This document shows positions 52,826 to 60,334 of a DNA stretch of 64,000 nucleotides, piece after piece. The position numbers and the translations under genes were made by a program. Below the pieces are notes generated by a model. That model ran no database searches. It saw only the letters and a list, made by a program, of their open reading frames with translations, and had not been told where the DNA came from. The stretch covers positions 162,350-226,349 of the forward strand of contig CALXPL010000003.1 in assembly GCA_944390275.1 (NCBI GenBank), in the 5' to 3' direction. The first letter of the stretch is position 1. The number at the start of each line of letters is the position of its first letter. Source of the DNA: an uncultured Alphaproteobacteria bacterium. GTDB lineage: Bacteria > Pseudomonadota > Alphaproteobacteria > RF32 > CAG-239.

Positions 52826-53218
52826 TTATTTTATATAGGGTTTTACTTGTTCATCAAATTGCGCTTCCGAACTCTTGCCCCAACCCATTATATAGCTCTT
52901 GCCCATGCAAAATAACGGGGTGCCGATTTGGTTGCCTAAATCAAATTTGTCCGCACATTCTAGGAAAAGTTCATAGCCGTCTCTTGATGCGACGTTCTTG
53001 CTTTCCATTGCTAAATTCGGATATTTCGCTTTTATGTATTCCAAAGCATCGTGGCAATGTGGACAACCCATGGCATAGAAAAAATATATCTTATCTTCTC
53101 TTAAGACTTCTTCTTCGTTGATGGCTTCTTCTGTCTCTCTCGGGTTTGAGCTGTCTTGACCGCAGGCTCCTAAAAACATTAGGTTGATGCCAAGTAGTGC
53201 TCCTATAATCTTTTTCAT
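52826..53218 (-). CDS. Thioredoxin-fold lipoprotein with CPHC motif
   Basis: A lipoprotein signal ends in FLGAC. After an acidic linker (TEEAINEEEVL), a thioredoxin-like fold begins with KIYFFYAMGCPHCHDALEYI (redox site CPHC), and the cis-Pro region is QIGTPLFCMGKSYI. It resembles glutaredoxin- or DsbC/G-like periplasmic proteins and, with the double-ArsR regulator, suggests a redox-responsive operon. Its substrate is unknown. It starts 10 bases downstream of the preceding gene. Confidence 0.75.
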   Translation of the reverse strand: MKKIIGALLGINLMFLGACGQDSSNPRETEEAINEEEVLREDKIYFFYAMGCPHCHDALEYIKAKYPNLAMESKNVASRDGYELFLECADKFDLGNQIGTPLFCMGKSYIMGWGKSSEAQFDEQVKPYIK

Positions 53219-53228
53219 GCTTCTCTCC

Positions 53229-53807
53229 TTATTCTATGCAGCAATCTACTGCTTTGCGGACAAAGGCTTTCATCTTTGCCAAGGTTCCTTGCGGTTCTTC
53301 GCTTATATTTTGCGGGATGTTCTTTTCTGCCGCTTCTATTTTACCAGACAATTTCTTAATCTCTTCGTCTTTGCTCTCTATCCATTTGACATCTTTCGTA
53401 TCCAGCATATTCATATTTAATCCCCAAAACAGGCAGTATAATTCATAGGCTTGGTTGAATAACTTATACGCCTCTTCCGGATGATTTAAAGATTGTTGTT
53501 TGGTGCCGACTTCCATTAATCTCATTGACGAAGCGAGCAAGTGTTTCGATATGCACCAAACTTCTCCTTCATAGCTCGGGATTATCTTTTGCATTAAATT
53601 CTTTCTCATCTCTCTGATGTTTTGGATTAAATCGTAAAACGAATTCTTGCCCGTCTTGGCCCCCGAAAAGACTAAGTGTTCTTCTATGCTTATCAGATTC
53701 ATTATCGCTATGGTTAAGTCTTGATCTGAAGATAAATCTTTGGGATTAACCTTTTTGCTCGAATCTATCTTTTCAACAAATTCTTTTACGCTTTCGATTT
53801 TTTTCAT
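53229..53807 (-). CDS. Hypothetical helical protein, first gene of the redox operon
   Basis: The protein has 192 residues, is helical and soluble, and ends in a basic segment with paired cysteines (RKAVDCCIE). No family was recognised. It begins the operon with the CPHC lipoprotein and the double-ArsR regulator; a promoter with good hexamers lies 39-68 bases upstream. GGAG is seen just before the ATG. Confidence 0.6.
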   Translation of the reverse strand: MKKIESVKEFVEKIDSSKKVNPKDLSSDQDLTIAIMNLISIEEHLVFSGAKTGKNSFYDLIQNIREMRKNLMQKIIPSYEGEVWCISKHLLASSMRLMEVGTKQQSLNHPEEAYKLFNQAYELYCLFWGLNMNMLDTKDVKWIESKDEEIKKLSGKIEAAEKNIPQNISEEPQGTLAKMKAFVRKAVDCCIE

Positions 53808-53845
53808 TTTTCACTCCGTTTGTTTATATGACAATAACTATATAT

Positions 53846-53875
53846 ATAGTAATCCCTATGTATTGTTCTTGTCAA
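53846..53875 (-). promoter_or_regulatory. Candidate promoter of the redox operon
   Basis: On the minus strand TTGACA and TACTAT are spaced by 18 bases. A short palindrome (CTATATATATAG) overlaps the -10 element. Confidence 0.5.
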
Positions 53876-53904
53876 GTCTATTAATTATTATTCTCTTTTT
53901 TTTG

Positions 53905-53920
53905 TTGACAAATTTGTCAA
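53905..53920. promoter_or_regulatory. Perfect 16-bp palindrome in a divergent promoter region
   Basis: TTGACAAATTTGTCAA is perfectly self-complementary and contains a consensus -35 hexamer in both directions. It lies between the redox operon and the gene at 53965, where an operator would be expected. Confidence 0.45.
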
Positions 53921-53964
53921 AATGGTATTTCTTAGTCTGTGTTTAATATTATAATATATATATT

Positions 53965-54591
53965 ATGGAAGAAAAAATATCTTTTTTTGAGGATTTATTG
54001 AGTGTTAATGGTGTTTCAAAAAAACAGTTCATGGCGTATTTGAAAAATCCGCAAGAAGCTCCGCTATCTCCGGATAAATTGGATTTTGTGGAAAAAGCCA
54101 TGAATTTTGCCGGTGTAACCATAAAAGCACTTCGCAATGCTTGGAATGTAAAACCAACTATGAAATTGGAAACATTCCCGTTTGAAGTCATTTATACCGA
54201 CGGGTGCCGTTGTCGGAGAAAACTCGACGGCAAATATGTTTGGGGTGTTATCGTTAATGATTATGCGATATCTCTCTATCGCCCGAAGAAAAAAATGGCA
54301 TTCAAAGAGGCAAAATCATTTTGTTCCGGTCTTGTCCTTACCGGAGAAATTTGTACTCCTGGAGATAGAGTCTTTTGGAATCAGGTTCTTTCCCTAAAAG
54401 ATTCCGAAAGAGAGGCTCTGGACAAGTTTATTACTTGTCTTGGCGGGGAACCCTTGAATAAGGAATGTTTTTGGGTGGATAGCTGTTTCAAAAAAGAAGA
54501 TTTTTGGAGTGTCAATTTGAAAGAAAAGGACTTTCATATTTGTCCTTTCTTCAAAAAAATGGCTGTTTGCCCTATCTTGAAACTCAAGTAA
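53965..54591 (+). CDS. Hypothetical protein, 208 residues, possibly leaderless
   Basis: No family was recognised. The first 60 residues are helical and acidic (ISFFEDLLSVNGVSKKQF), and the rest has short strands and several cysteines (CRCRRKLDGKYVWGV, ICTPGDRVFWNQV), ending in CPFFKKMAVCPILK. There is no Shine-Dalgarno; a TATAAT at 53950-53955 lies only ten bases from the ATG, so the mRNA may be leaderless. The 3' end runs into a TC microsatellite and a terminator. Confidence 0.6.
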   Translation: MEEKISFFEDLLSVNGVSKKQFMAYLKNPQEAPLSPDKLDFVEKAMNFAGVTIKALRNAWNVKPTMKLETFPFEVIYTDGCRCRRKLDGKYVWGVIVNDYAISLYRPKKKMAFKEAKSFCSGLVLTGEICTPGDRVFWNQVLSLKDSEREALDKFITCLGGEPLNKECFWVDSCFKKEDFWSVNLKEKDFHICPFFKKMAVCPILKLK

Positions 54592-54605
54592 TCTCTCTCT
54601 CTCTC
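54592..54605. repeat. TC dinucleotide microsatellite
   Basis: Seven TC units directly follow the stop codon of the upstream gene. Length change would not alter either neighbour's protein. Confidence 0.8.
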
Positions 54606-54608
54606 TTT

Positions 54609-54636
54609 GCTCCTGAAATCATCAGGAGCTTTTTTG
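54609..54636 (+). terminator. Intrinsic terminator
   Basis: GCTCCTGA / TCAGGAGC stem with a T-run. Confidence 0.85.
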
Positions 54637-54656
54637 TGTCTTTTCTTTATTTTTAT

Positions 54657-54692
54657 GCAAAAAAAAGTCCTTCTTTTTATCGAAGGACTTAA
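54657..54692 (-). terminator. Terminator of the small lipoprotein gene
   Basis: AAGTCCTTC / GAAGGACTT stem; on the minus strand followed by seven or more T. Confidence 0.82.
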
Positions 54693-54712
54693 AATTTAAG
54701 AAACTGCTTTTC

Positions 54713-54862
54713 TTATTTGCTGCAAGGGCTAACAATTTCTGACAAAGAAAGAACACCCAACAAATAATCATTGGTGCATACTTTTTGGCTGCCGATTTTT
54801 CCACGTGTACCTGTGCATGCTGCTAATGCGAAGATTACACCCAATATTGCAAGTTTTTTCAT
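54713..54862 (-). CDS. Small lipoprotein (49 residues)
   Basis: AAAGGA precedes the ATG. The signal (KKLAILGVIFALAAC) has a good lipobox with Cys at residue 16; the mature part is about 34 residues with two more cysteines (VCTNDYL, SPCSK). Its own terminator follows. Small lipoproteins of this size often act in envelope maintenance; no family was recognised. Confidence 0.7.
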   Translation of the reverse strand: MKKLAILGVIFALAACTGTRGKIGSQKVCTNDYLLGVLSLSEIVSPCSK

Positions 54863-54997
54863 TTTAAGTTCCTTTCTTTTGGTTAATATCATACAGTTAA
54901 CCTGTATCCGAAAATATGCTAATCAACCTTTTTCTTTTATGCAAGATAAAAATGCGTTTTTGTATATATTTTTAGGGGGATATTTTTGCAGGGGCTT

Positions 54998-56878
54998 TTA
55001 TTCTTCTTCTTTTTCAACGTTAATGAGTGTGTTTAAATGTTCATAAAAAAGTGTTTCGTTGTAGGTATAAGTTTGAGCTTTACTCATGCCTTTTTCTATT
55101 TTTTCTTTGATGAGGTTTTTATCAACTTCGCCGCTATCGTCTTTCATCTTTAGCGTATGCTGCCATTGAAAACGTGCTTCATTCTTTCTGCCGAGCTGCC
55201 AGTAGGCATCTCCTAAATGTTCGTTTATTAGTGCGTTCGCCGGTTCGATTTCTGACGCTTTTTCCAAAAAATTTACGGCATCTTCATAACGACCGAATTT
55301 GTACATGGCCCAGCCTAAACTATCTGCTATATGGCCGTCGTTCGGGGCTTGTTCGTAGGCATCAACTATTAAACCGAAGGCTTCGTCTATGTGTTGTCCG
55401 CGCTTGAGCCAACTGTATCCTAAATAGTTTTGAACAATGTAGTGATTTTGGCTGTCTTCTAAGGCTTGTTGTAAGTATTGTTCTGCCTTGTCCATTTTAT
55501 CAAGCTGCTCATAGCTCATGCCCAAGGCATAATATAAAAGCCAGCGGTTCTTGTTGTTAGCCGGAAATCTTTTTAAGGCTTGTTGATAATATTCTATCGC
55601 TTCTTCGTTGTTACCGCTTATCCTTAAGACATCTCCCAAATCCATCAGAACTTGTGTGTTTTTCGAATCTTCATCACTTAGCGTTTTTAGGATTAATTCT
55701 GCCGCTTTGTAGTCTTCAAGCTGCATGTAATTTCCCGCTTTTTTGAGTTGAATGGTGTTATAGACAACCGAATCTGGCAGAATTTCATCATATATCTTAT
55801 TGGCTTCCTGATACATTTCCCGACTCTCTAGAATATCGGCTAACATTAGTTTGGCTAAATCATATTTGGGGTTGGCATATATTGATAAACAGATAAATAC
55901 ATGCGATATGTCCGTGCCCGAATTGTCTTGTCTTAATGTGGCCGCTATATTGAATAGTGCTTCCGATAATCCGATGTTTGCGTCTTTTATCAGCGGTGCA
56001 GTCTTATTGTCTGCCTTTTGTGTCCGTTCGGCTAGTTGTCTGAGCATATCGACCATTAAGCGGTCATCGTTGTATTTTTGCGTTAAGGCGACGGCTTTGG
56101 CTTTTTCTCCTTGCCTCAGGTAAAAATTACTGATGACTTCTAAGGCGCGGAAAGACATTTCCGTACTTTCTTCATTGATGATAATTTCGTAATGCTCGCG
56201 AGCGGCCGGTGCATCATTAAAATAGTCGCTTATCATGCCAGCATGAAAATGATACAAGGCTTTAAAGGCCGGCTCTTTTTGTAATTTTGAAAGAGCTGCA
56301 AGAGCGGCATCTTTTTGACCAAGACCCGCGTAGCCCCATGCGTTAATCAAAGGCGTGATGAAATTTTCATAAACGCTGCCTTGAAGGCTGTTCATTCTTT
56401 GAATTCCAGATTGCCATTTTCCTTCTTTTTGTTCCGATATGGCCATGATTATTGTTGTAAAGTTGTTCTTATCTCCCTGTTGTTGCGATAAGGCAGCATA
56501 TTCCGCGGCTTCTTTAACACGGCCTTGAGAGGTCAGCATAACGTAGATACGACTCAGGAGTTCTTTGTTTTGTGGGTCGGATTGCAGGGCTTGGCTGTAA
56601 TAATCGGCAGCTGCATCGAAGTTTTTGCGTAAATGTGCTACTCGTCCCGCCAAATAAGCTCCGTAGGCTATGTGTTTTTCAGAAGCCTGTTTGTGGGTTG
56701 GTTGGGAGGTACCTTCTTGCGAATCGGCAGCTATAATCTCTCTTCCTTTTATCTTTCTTGCTTGCTCTAATCCGTAATTTGAACAAGAGTTGAATATCCC
56801 TACGCTCATCAATGCGATTATTATGCCGTGCAATTTTGACATCTTTTCTTTTACCTTAGTTTTTTCCTTCTTTGGCAT
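54998..56878 (-). CDS. TPR-repeat lipoprotein
   Basis: A signal ending in IFNSC (lipobox-like) is followed by at least ten tetratricopeptide repeats over residues about 60-600, such as AYLAGRVAHLRKNFDAAADYY and YALGMSYEQLDKMDKAEQYL. The protein probably scaffolds an envelope complex. The start is ambiguous: the ATG at 56878 gives a lysine-rich N-terminus, while the ATG at 56842 gives a normal lipoprotein signal. It is divergent from udg. Confidence 0.8.
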   Translation of the reverse strand: MPKKEKTKVKEKMSKLHGIIIALMSVGIFNSCSNYGLEQARKIKGREIIAADSQEGTSQPTHKQASEKHIAYGAYLAGRVAHLRKNFDAAADYYSQALQSDPQNKELLSRIYVMLTSQGRVKEAAEYAALSQQQGDKNNFTTIIMAISEQKEGKWQSGIQRMNSLQGSVYENFITPLINAWGYAGLGQKDAALAALSKLQKEPAFKALYHFHAGMISDYFNDAPAAREHYEIIINEESTEMSFRALEVISNFYLRQGEKAKAVALTQKYNDDRLMVDMLRQLAERTQKADNKTAPLIKDANIGLSEALFNIAATLRQDNSGTDISHVFICLSIYANPKYDLAKLMLADILESREMYQEANKIYDEILPDSVVYNTIQLKKAGNYMQLEDYKAAELILKTLSDEDSKNTQVLMDLGDVLRISGNNEEAIEYYQQALKRFPANNKNRWLLYYALGMSYEQLDKMDKAEQYLQQALEDSQNHYIVQNYLGYSWLKRGQHIDEAFGLIVDAYEQAPNDGHIADSLGWAMYKFGRYEDAVNFLEKASEIEPANALINEHLGDAYWQLGRKNEARFQWQHTLKMKDDSGEVDKNLIKEKIEKGMSKAQTYTYNETLFYEHLNTLINVEKEEE

Positions 56879-56988
56879 TGTAGCCAACTTTTTAAATCAT
56901 ACAATATTAATTTTTAACTTTTACTCCTGTTGTGTAAATATTTTATTTACTTGAAATTTTTTTGTTTTGTTTTATCATCCCTTTTGTC

Positions 56989-57906
56989 ATGATTAATGAG
57001 AATTTATCTGTAGCCCAAGTTTTGGATTGGTATTGTGTTGCCGGTGTCGATGCGACTCTGGATGATGTTCCTTTTGCCAAAACTCAAACAAAGTCTCACT
57101 CTAATTTTAATACTCCTGTTGCCGTTAATCAATCTCTTCCAAATGTACAAAAATCTTTACACACATCTTCTCCTGCGAATCCTTTTGCCGCTTCCGATGA
57201 CTCATCTGCTGTTTCTCATTCGAAATCGACTCCTGTTCAAGAGACCGTGACTCGTCCTGCCATGACTGATTTGGCTCAAGATACTCTTAATGCTTGCGCT
57301 AATGCCGCTAATCTTTGCAAAAAGGCTGCGTCTTTAGAGGAACTTAAAACAACTTTGGAGGCTTTTGATGGCTGCGCTTTGAAGTTGACTGCTACTCATA
57401 CCGTCTTCGGTGATGGTAATCCTCAAGCTAAAATTATGCTTATCGGTGAAGCTCCCGGTGCCGATGAAGATCGTCTCGGTGTGCCTTTTGTCGGTAAAAG
57501 CGGTAAACTTCTTGATGAAATTCTTACCGCAGCCGGCTTTAATCGGCATAATGATTGCTTTATTGCCAATGTCCTGCCTTGGAGACCTCCGGGGAACAGA
57601 ACTCCAACTACTGCCGAAGTGGCTGTCTGTCTCCCGTTCTTGAAACGTCAAATCGAACTCATCAAACCTAAAGCTCTCGTCCTTTTGGGGGGAAGTGCCG
57701 CTAATGCCTTGTTCGATAATCAAGAACCTATCTCTAAATTACGCGGAAAATGGTGGGATTTCCTTTCTGATAATGGACAATCCGTCAAAGCTCTCGCGAC
57801 TTTCCATCCCGCTTATTTGCTCCGTAACCCTGCTCAAAAAGCTAAAATTTGGGCCGATTTCTTGCGCTTGAAGAAATTTTTGCAAAACTTATCCAACGCG
57901 TTATAA
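56989..57906 (+). CDS. Uracil-DNA glycosylase, family 4-like
   Basis: The enzyme removes uracil from DNA. A low-complexity N-terminal region of about 100 residues precedes the domain with IMLIGEAPGADEDRLGVPFVG (motif 1, GEAPG..E), NVLPWRPPGNRTP and the HPAYLLRNP motif near the end. Family 4 enzymes usually have four Fe-S cysteines; only one of the first pair (DGCALKL) is seen, and the pattern instead fits the alphaproteobacterial relatives with NVL-WRPPGNR. There is no Shine-Dalgarno before the ATG at 56989. Confidence 0.88.
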   Translation: MINENLSVAQVLDWYCVAGVDATLDDVPFAKTQTKSHSNFNTPVAVNQSLPNVQKSLHTSSPANPFAASDDSSAVSHSKSTPVQETVTRPAMTDLAQDTLNACANAANLCKKAASLEELKTTLEAFDGCALKLTATHTVFGDGNPQAKIMLIGEAPGADEDRLGVPFVGKSGKLLDEILTAAGFNRHNDCFIANVLPWRPPGNRTPTTAEVAVCLPFLKRQIELIKPKALVLLGGSAANALFDNQEPISKLRGKWWDFLSDNGQSVKALATFHPAYLLRNPAQKAKIWADFLRLKKFLQNLSNAL

Positions 57907-57992
57907 CTTTATTCATAATTTGTTGGTATTTTTATTTTAACTGTTTTATTATTAAACAAATTTCGTAACCTTTATTTTTAAGGAATATGTTT

Positions 57993-59054
57993 ATGATGTC
58001 TAATAGATTCTTACTCCTCTCCGCTTTGGCTCTGGCTTCTGCTTCGACTTTCGTCGCTCCTGCTCGTGCCGAAGATAATGATGCTGTTTTATTCAAAATT
58101 CATGATGTCGTTCCTATCAAAAATTCCGAAAATCAGACTACCGCCTGCGATTATCATGTTACTGTGTATAATCGTTCCGAGAAAAATATTTCTTCCGCTT
58201 CTCTGCTCTTGACTTGGACTGATCAGGCTATTGATGCCGTAATTCGAGATGAGAAAAATATGCGCGCGAAAAGTCAAAACTCACAAGAGGCTTCTACTTT
58301 ACCTAATACCGCTCTTACTACTCCGATACAAATTACTTCTCAGGTCGAAATTCCTAAACTTGCTCCCCAAAAACAAGTTTCTTTGCGGGCGCGAATCCAG
58401 TCCGACCGCTGCTTCCTTTTGACGGAAAATGTTGAGGTACAGGTTAAATCTTGCGTCTTGGGTGAAGATAATTCTTCAAGCGATACGCGTCGCCGTGCTA
58501 CGGCTTCCCGTAGTTCAAATACTCCTTGCGACGGTCTCTTCCAATTCGTTTCTCCCGAAAATCCCGAATATTATCGCGATTTTAAACCGATTTCTTATAA
58601 TGATGAACAAAATCAAGCTCAAATGAAACGTAATAACGATCGTATTGATATTAATACTCAATATGATGCCGTCAGTATGGAAATTGCTAAAATCTCTACC
58701 GTGTTGGAAGGTATTAAAAGTGATGTGCCTGTCGATGATGTTGTCGGATCTTCTCAAAATACCTCTAATGCTAAAGATGATGCTGCGGCTGCTCAGATTG
58801 ATGGTCAGTTGCAAAACTTGTTCCCTGAGGAAGGAGATGAAGAAGTCGTTGAAATGCAAGAAACCGTTATTGAAACGGCTCCCGCTCAAGCCCCTGCCGC
58901 GTCAACCGATAATGCTTCTTCTGATAATGCTCCGAAATCTATTCTTCCTGATAATGCTCTTCAAGCTCCTGCAGGAGATAATCTCAAGAATGTTCTTAAA
59001 ACACAAAGCGAGACTTCTCAAACTGAAACCACTGTTAAAACTGAAAAAAAGTAG
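57993..59054 (+). CDS. Secreted hypothetical protein with Cys-containing N-terminal domain
   Basis: A signal peptide ends near ARA (residue about 25). The first domain (VLFKIHDVVPIKNSENQ..CDYHVTVYN..LLLTWTDQAID) resembles an Ig-like beta fold and is distantly like the C-terminal half of the protein at 59458. The second half is Glu/Asn/Ala-rich and disordered. I use the ATG at 57993, eight bases after AAGGA. It may share a locus with the next secreted protein and the lytic transglycosylase. Confidence 0.65.
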   Translation: MMSNRFLLLSALALASASTFVAPARAEDNDAVLFKIHDVVPIKNSENQTTACDYHVTVYNRSEKNISSASLLLTWTDQAIDAVIRDEKNMRAKSQNSQEASTLPNTALTTPIQITSQVEIPKLAPQKQVSLRARIQSDRCFLLTENVEVQVKSCVLGEDNSSSDTRRRATASRSSNTPCDGLFQFVSPENPEYYRDFKPISYNDEQNQAQMKRNNDRIDINTQYDAVSMEIAKISTVLEGIKSDVPVDDVVGSSQNTSNAKDDAAAAQIDGQLQNLFPEEGDEEVVEMQETVIETAPAQAPAASTDNASSDNAPKSILPDNALQAPAGDNLKNVLKTQSETSQTETTVKTEKK

Positions 59055-59180
59055 TTGGGGCTTTTGTTCCCTCTCAAAGATAACCCCAAAAGTGAACAAA
59101 AGTGTTTCTTTGAGTAGGACTTGTTTTTATAGAGAAGTGCGCGTTTCTGTTTGATAATGATGGAGGCGCGTTTTCTCGTC
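59055..59180 (+). other. Structured noncoding segment after the 57993 gene
   Basis: Several complementary pairs lie here: TTGGGG (59055) with CCCCAA (59084), CTTTTGTTC (59061) with GAACAAAAG (59094), CTCAAAGA (59073) with TCTTTGAG (59107). The first two are interleaved as an H-type pseudoknot, and the third competes. A further hairpin pairs 59132-59143 with 59167-59177. No T-rich terminator tail follows the first group. The rest of the spacer is the array at 59247 and a sequence with nothing evident. Confidence 0.35.
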
Positions 59181-59246
59181 TTAAGGGAGTAAAAATTACA
59201 GATAGAGTTACGCTGTTGATGATGAAAATTTTTGTAAAGTTCAAAG

Positions 59247-59341
59247 TTGAAACGGAAGTGTGTGATTGAAACGGAAGCTCACAGTAGGGACGGAAATTTG
59301 CGGTTGGGACGGAAGTTTGCCGTTGGAACGGAAGTTCGATG
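59247..59341 (+). repeat. Five head-to-tail 19-bp repeats in an intergenic region
   Basis: Units start at 59247, 59266, 59285, 59304 and 59323. The consensus is TTGGGACGGAAGTTTGCGG-like, with the core ACGGAAG (one unit has ACGGAAA) conserved in all five. The period of 19 is not a multiple of three, so this is not coding. A related single core, TTGACGGAAATT, occurs about 50 bases further on. An iteron or operator array is the best reading. Confidence 0.85.
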
Positions 59342-59457
59342 TTAGATGTTGTTGCTTGGCTGTGTGTCCTTGACGGAAATTCTCCTCCTAAACTTTGTTT
59401 CCTGCGTGATACTTTGGTTGTTTTGAAATTAATTTTTGAAAATTTTGATGAGGTCTT

Positions 59458-60225
59458 ATGATTAGTCGGAAATGTAAAATTCTTTTAACTACTGCTTCTG
59501 TGGGAATTTGCCTCGTGCTGTTTCATCCGGTATCGGCTCAGTATTTTTCTTCAGAACCGGAATCTTCTCAGGTATCTTCTTATTCAAATCGTTCCTCTTC
59601 TACTTCAACAAAATCTTCAACTTCAAGGCGGTATCAACAAAATAATCTTTCAACGGCAACAACCAAGTCTCAAAACCAAAATAATTCTTCTGCCGTGCAA
59701 TCTTCTCTTTCAAATCCAAATCTCCGCAGAAATTATCTGTCGGATAATAAAGAAATAATCGGTTCTTCCTATACAAATGCTCAATCTCGTTTGAACCAAG
59801 TCCTTTCTCCGACAGCAGACGGGTCTCAAAGAGGTGCTGTATCTATGGGGCAAATCGTGCGAAAAAATAACGGGAAGTTAATGGCTGCCGCTACTTCTTC
59901 TATCTTTCTTTATTATGATAACTTTTCTGTCAGAAGAGGTTTGATGGGGGATGTGTCTTGTGATGTTCGCTTCTATGTGATTACGACTCTTGACCGTAAA
60001 CTTTCTACGCTTAGCGTCAAATTAAAATGGCCAAAAATGGAAACAGCTCTGAATTTTATGGATGTGGCTCCTAATGTCGATACTTATTTTGATTATACTT
60101 TGGTCGGTGAGGGCTGCTATTCTATGGATAAAGTTCCTAATATTATTGTTAATCGTTGTCGTGTGGCTAAAATGTCGCAAGAAGAATGTGCCGCTAAGAT
60201 TAAATGGATTAAAAAAGGTTTATAA
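59458..60225 (+). CDS. Secreted Ser/Asn-rich protein with conserved C-terminal domain
   Basis: A signal peptide ends in SAQ (residue about 28). A 120-residue low-complexity region rich in Ser, Gln, Asn and Thr precedes a domain of about 130 residues (SIFLYYDNFSVRRG..CDVRFYVITTLDRKLSTLSVKLKWP) with three or four cysteines and an Ig-like feel, similar to the first domain of the gene at 57993. GAGG lies upstream of the ATG. A polymer-binding or surface role is possible but not shown. Confidence 0.65.
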   Translation: MISRKCKILLTTASVGICLVLFHPVSAQYFSSEPESSQVSSYSNRSSSTSTKSSTSRRYQQNNLSTATTKSQNQNNSSAVQSSLSNPNLRRNYLSDNKEIIGSSYTNAQSRLNQVLSPTADGSQRGAVSMGQIVRKNNGKLMAAATSSIFLYYDNFSVRRGLMGDVSCDVRFYVITTLDRKLSTLSVKLKWPKMETALNFMDVAPNVDTYFDYTLVGEGCYSMDKVPNIIVNRCRVAKMSQEECAAKIKWIKKGL

Positions 60226-60334
60226 TTCTTTTCTATCACTCATTTTTACTTTTGACAGGCACTGTTATGTTATGAAATTGTGTTTTGTTCCGAATATATG
60301 CGGTTTGAAAGAATTTTTTGTGAGAGGCTCGGTT

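Noticed and set aside
54862..54997. GTTAAC-centred palindrome upstream of the small lipoprotein
   Set aside because: It is too short and AT-rich to be distinguished from chance.
59247..59341. 19-bp array as a CRISPR
   Set aside because: Units are directly adjacent without spacers, and no cas genes are present.
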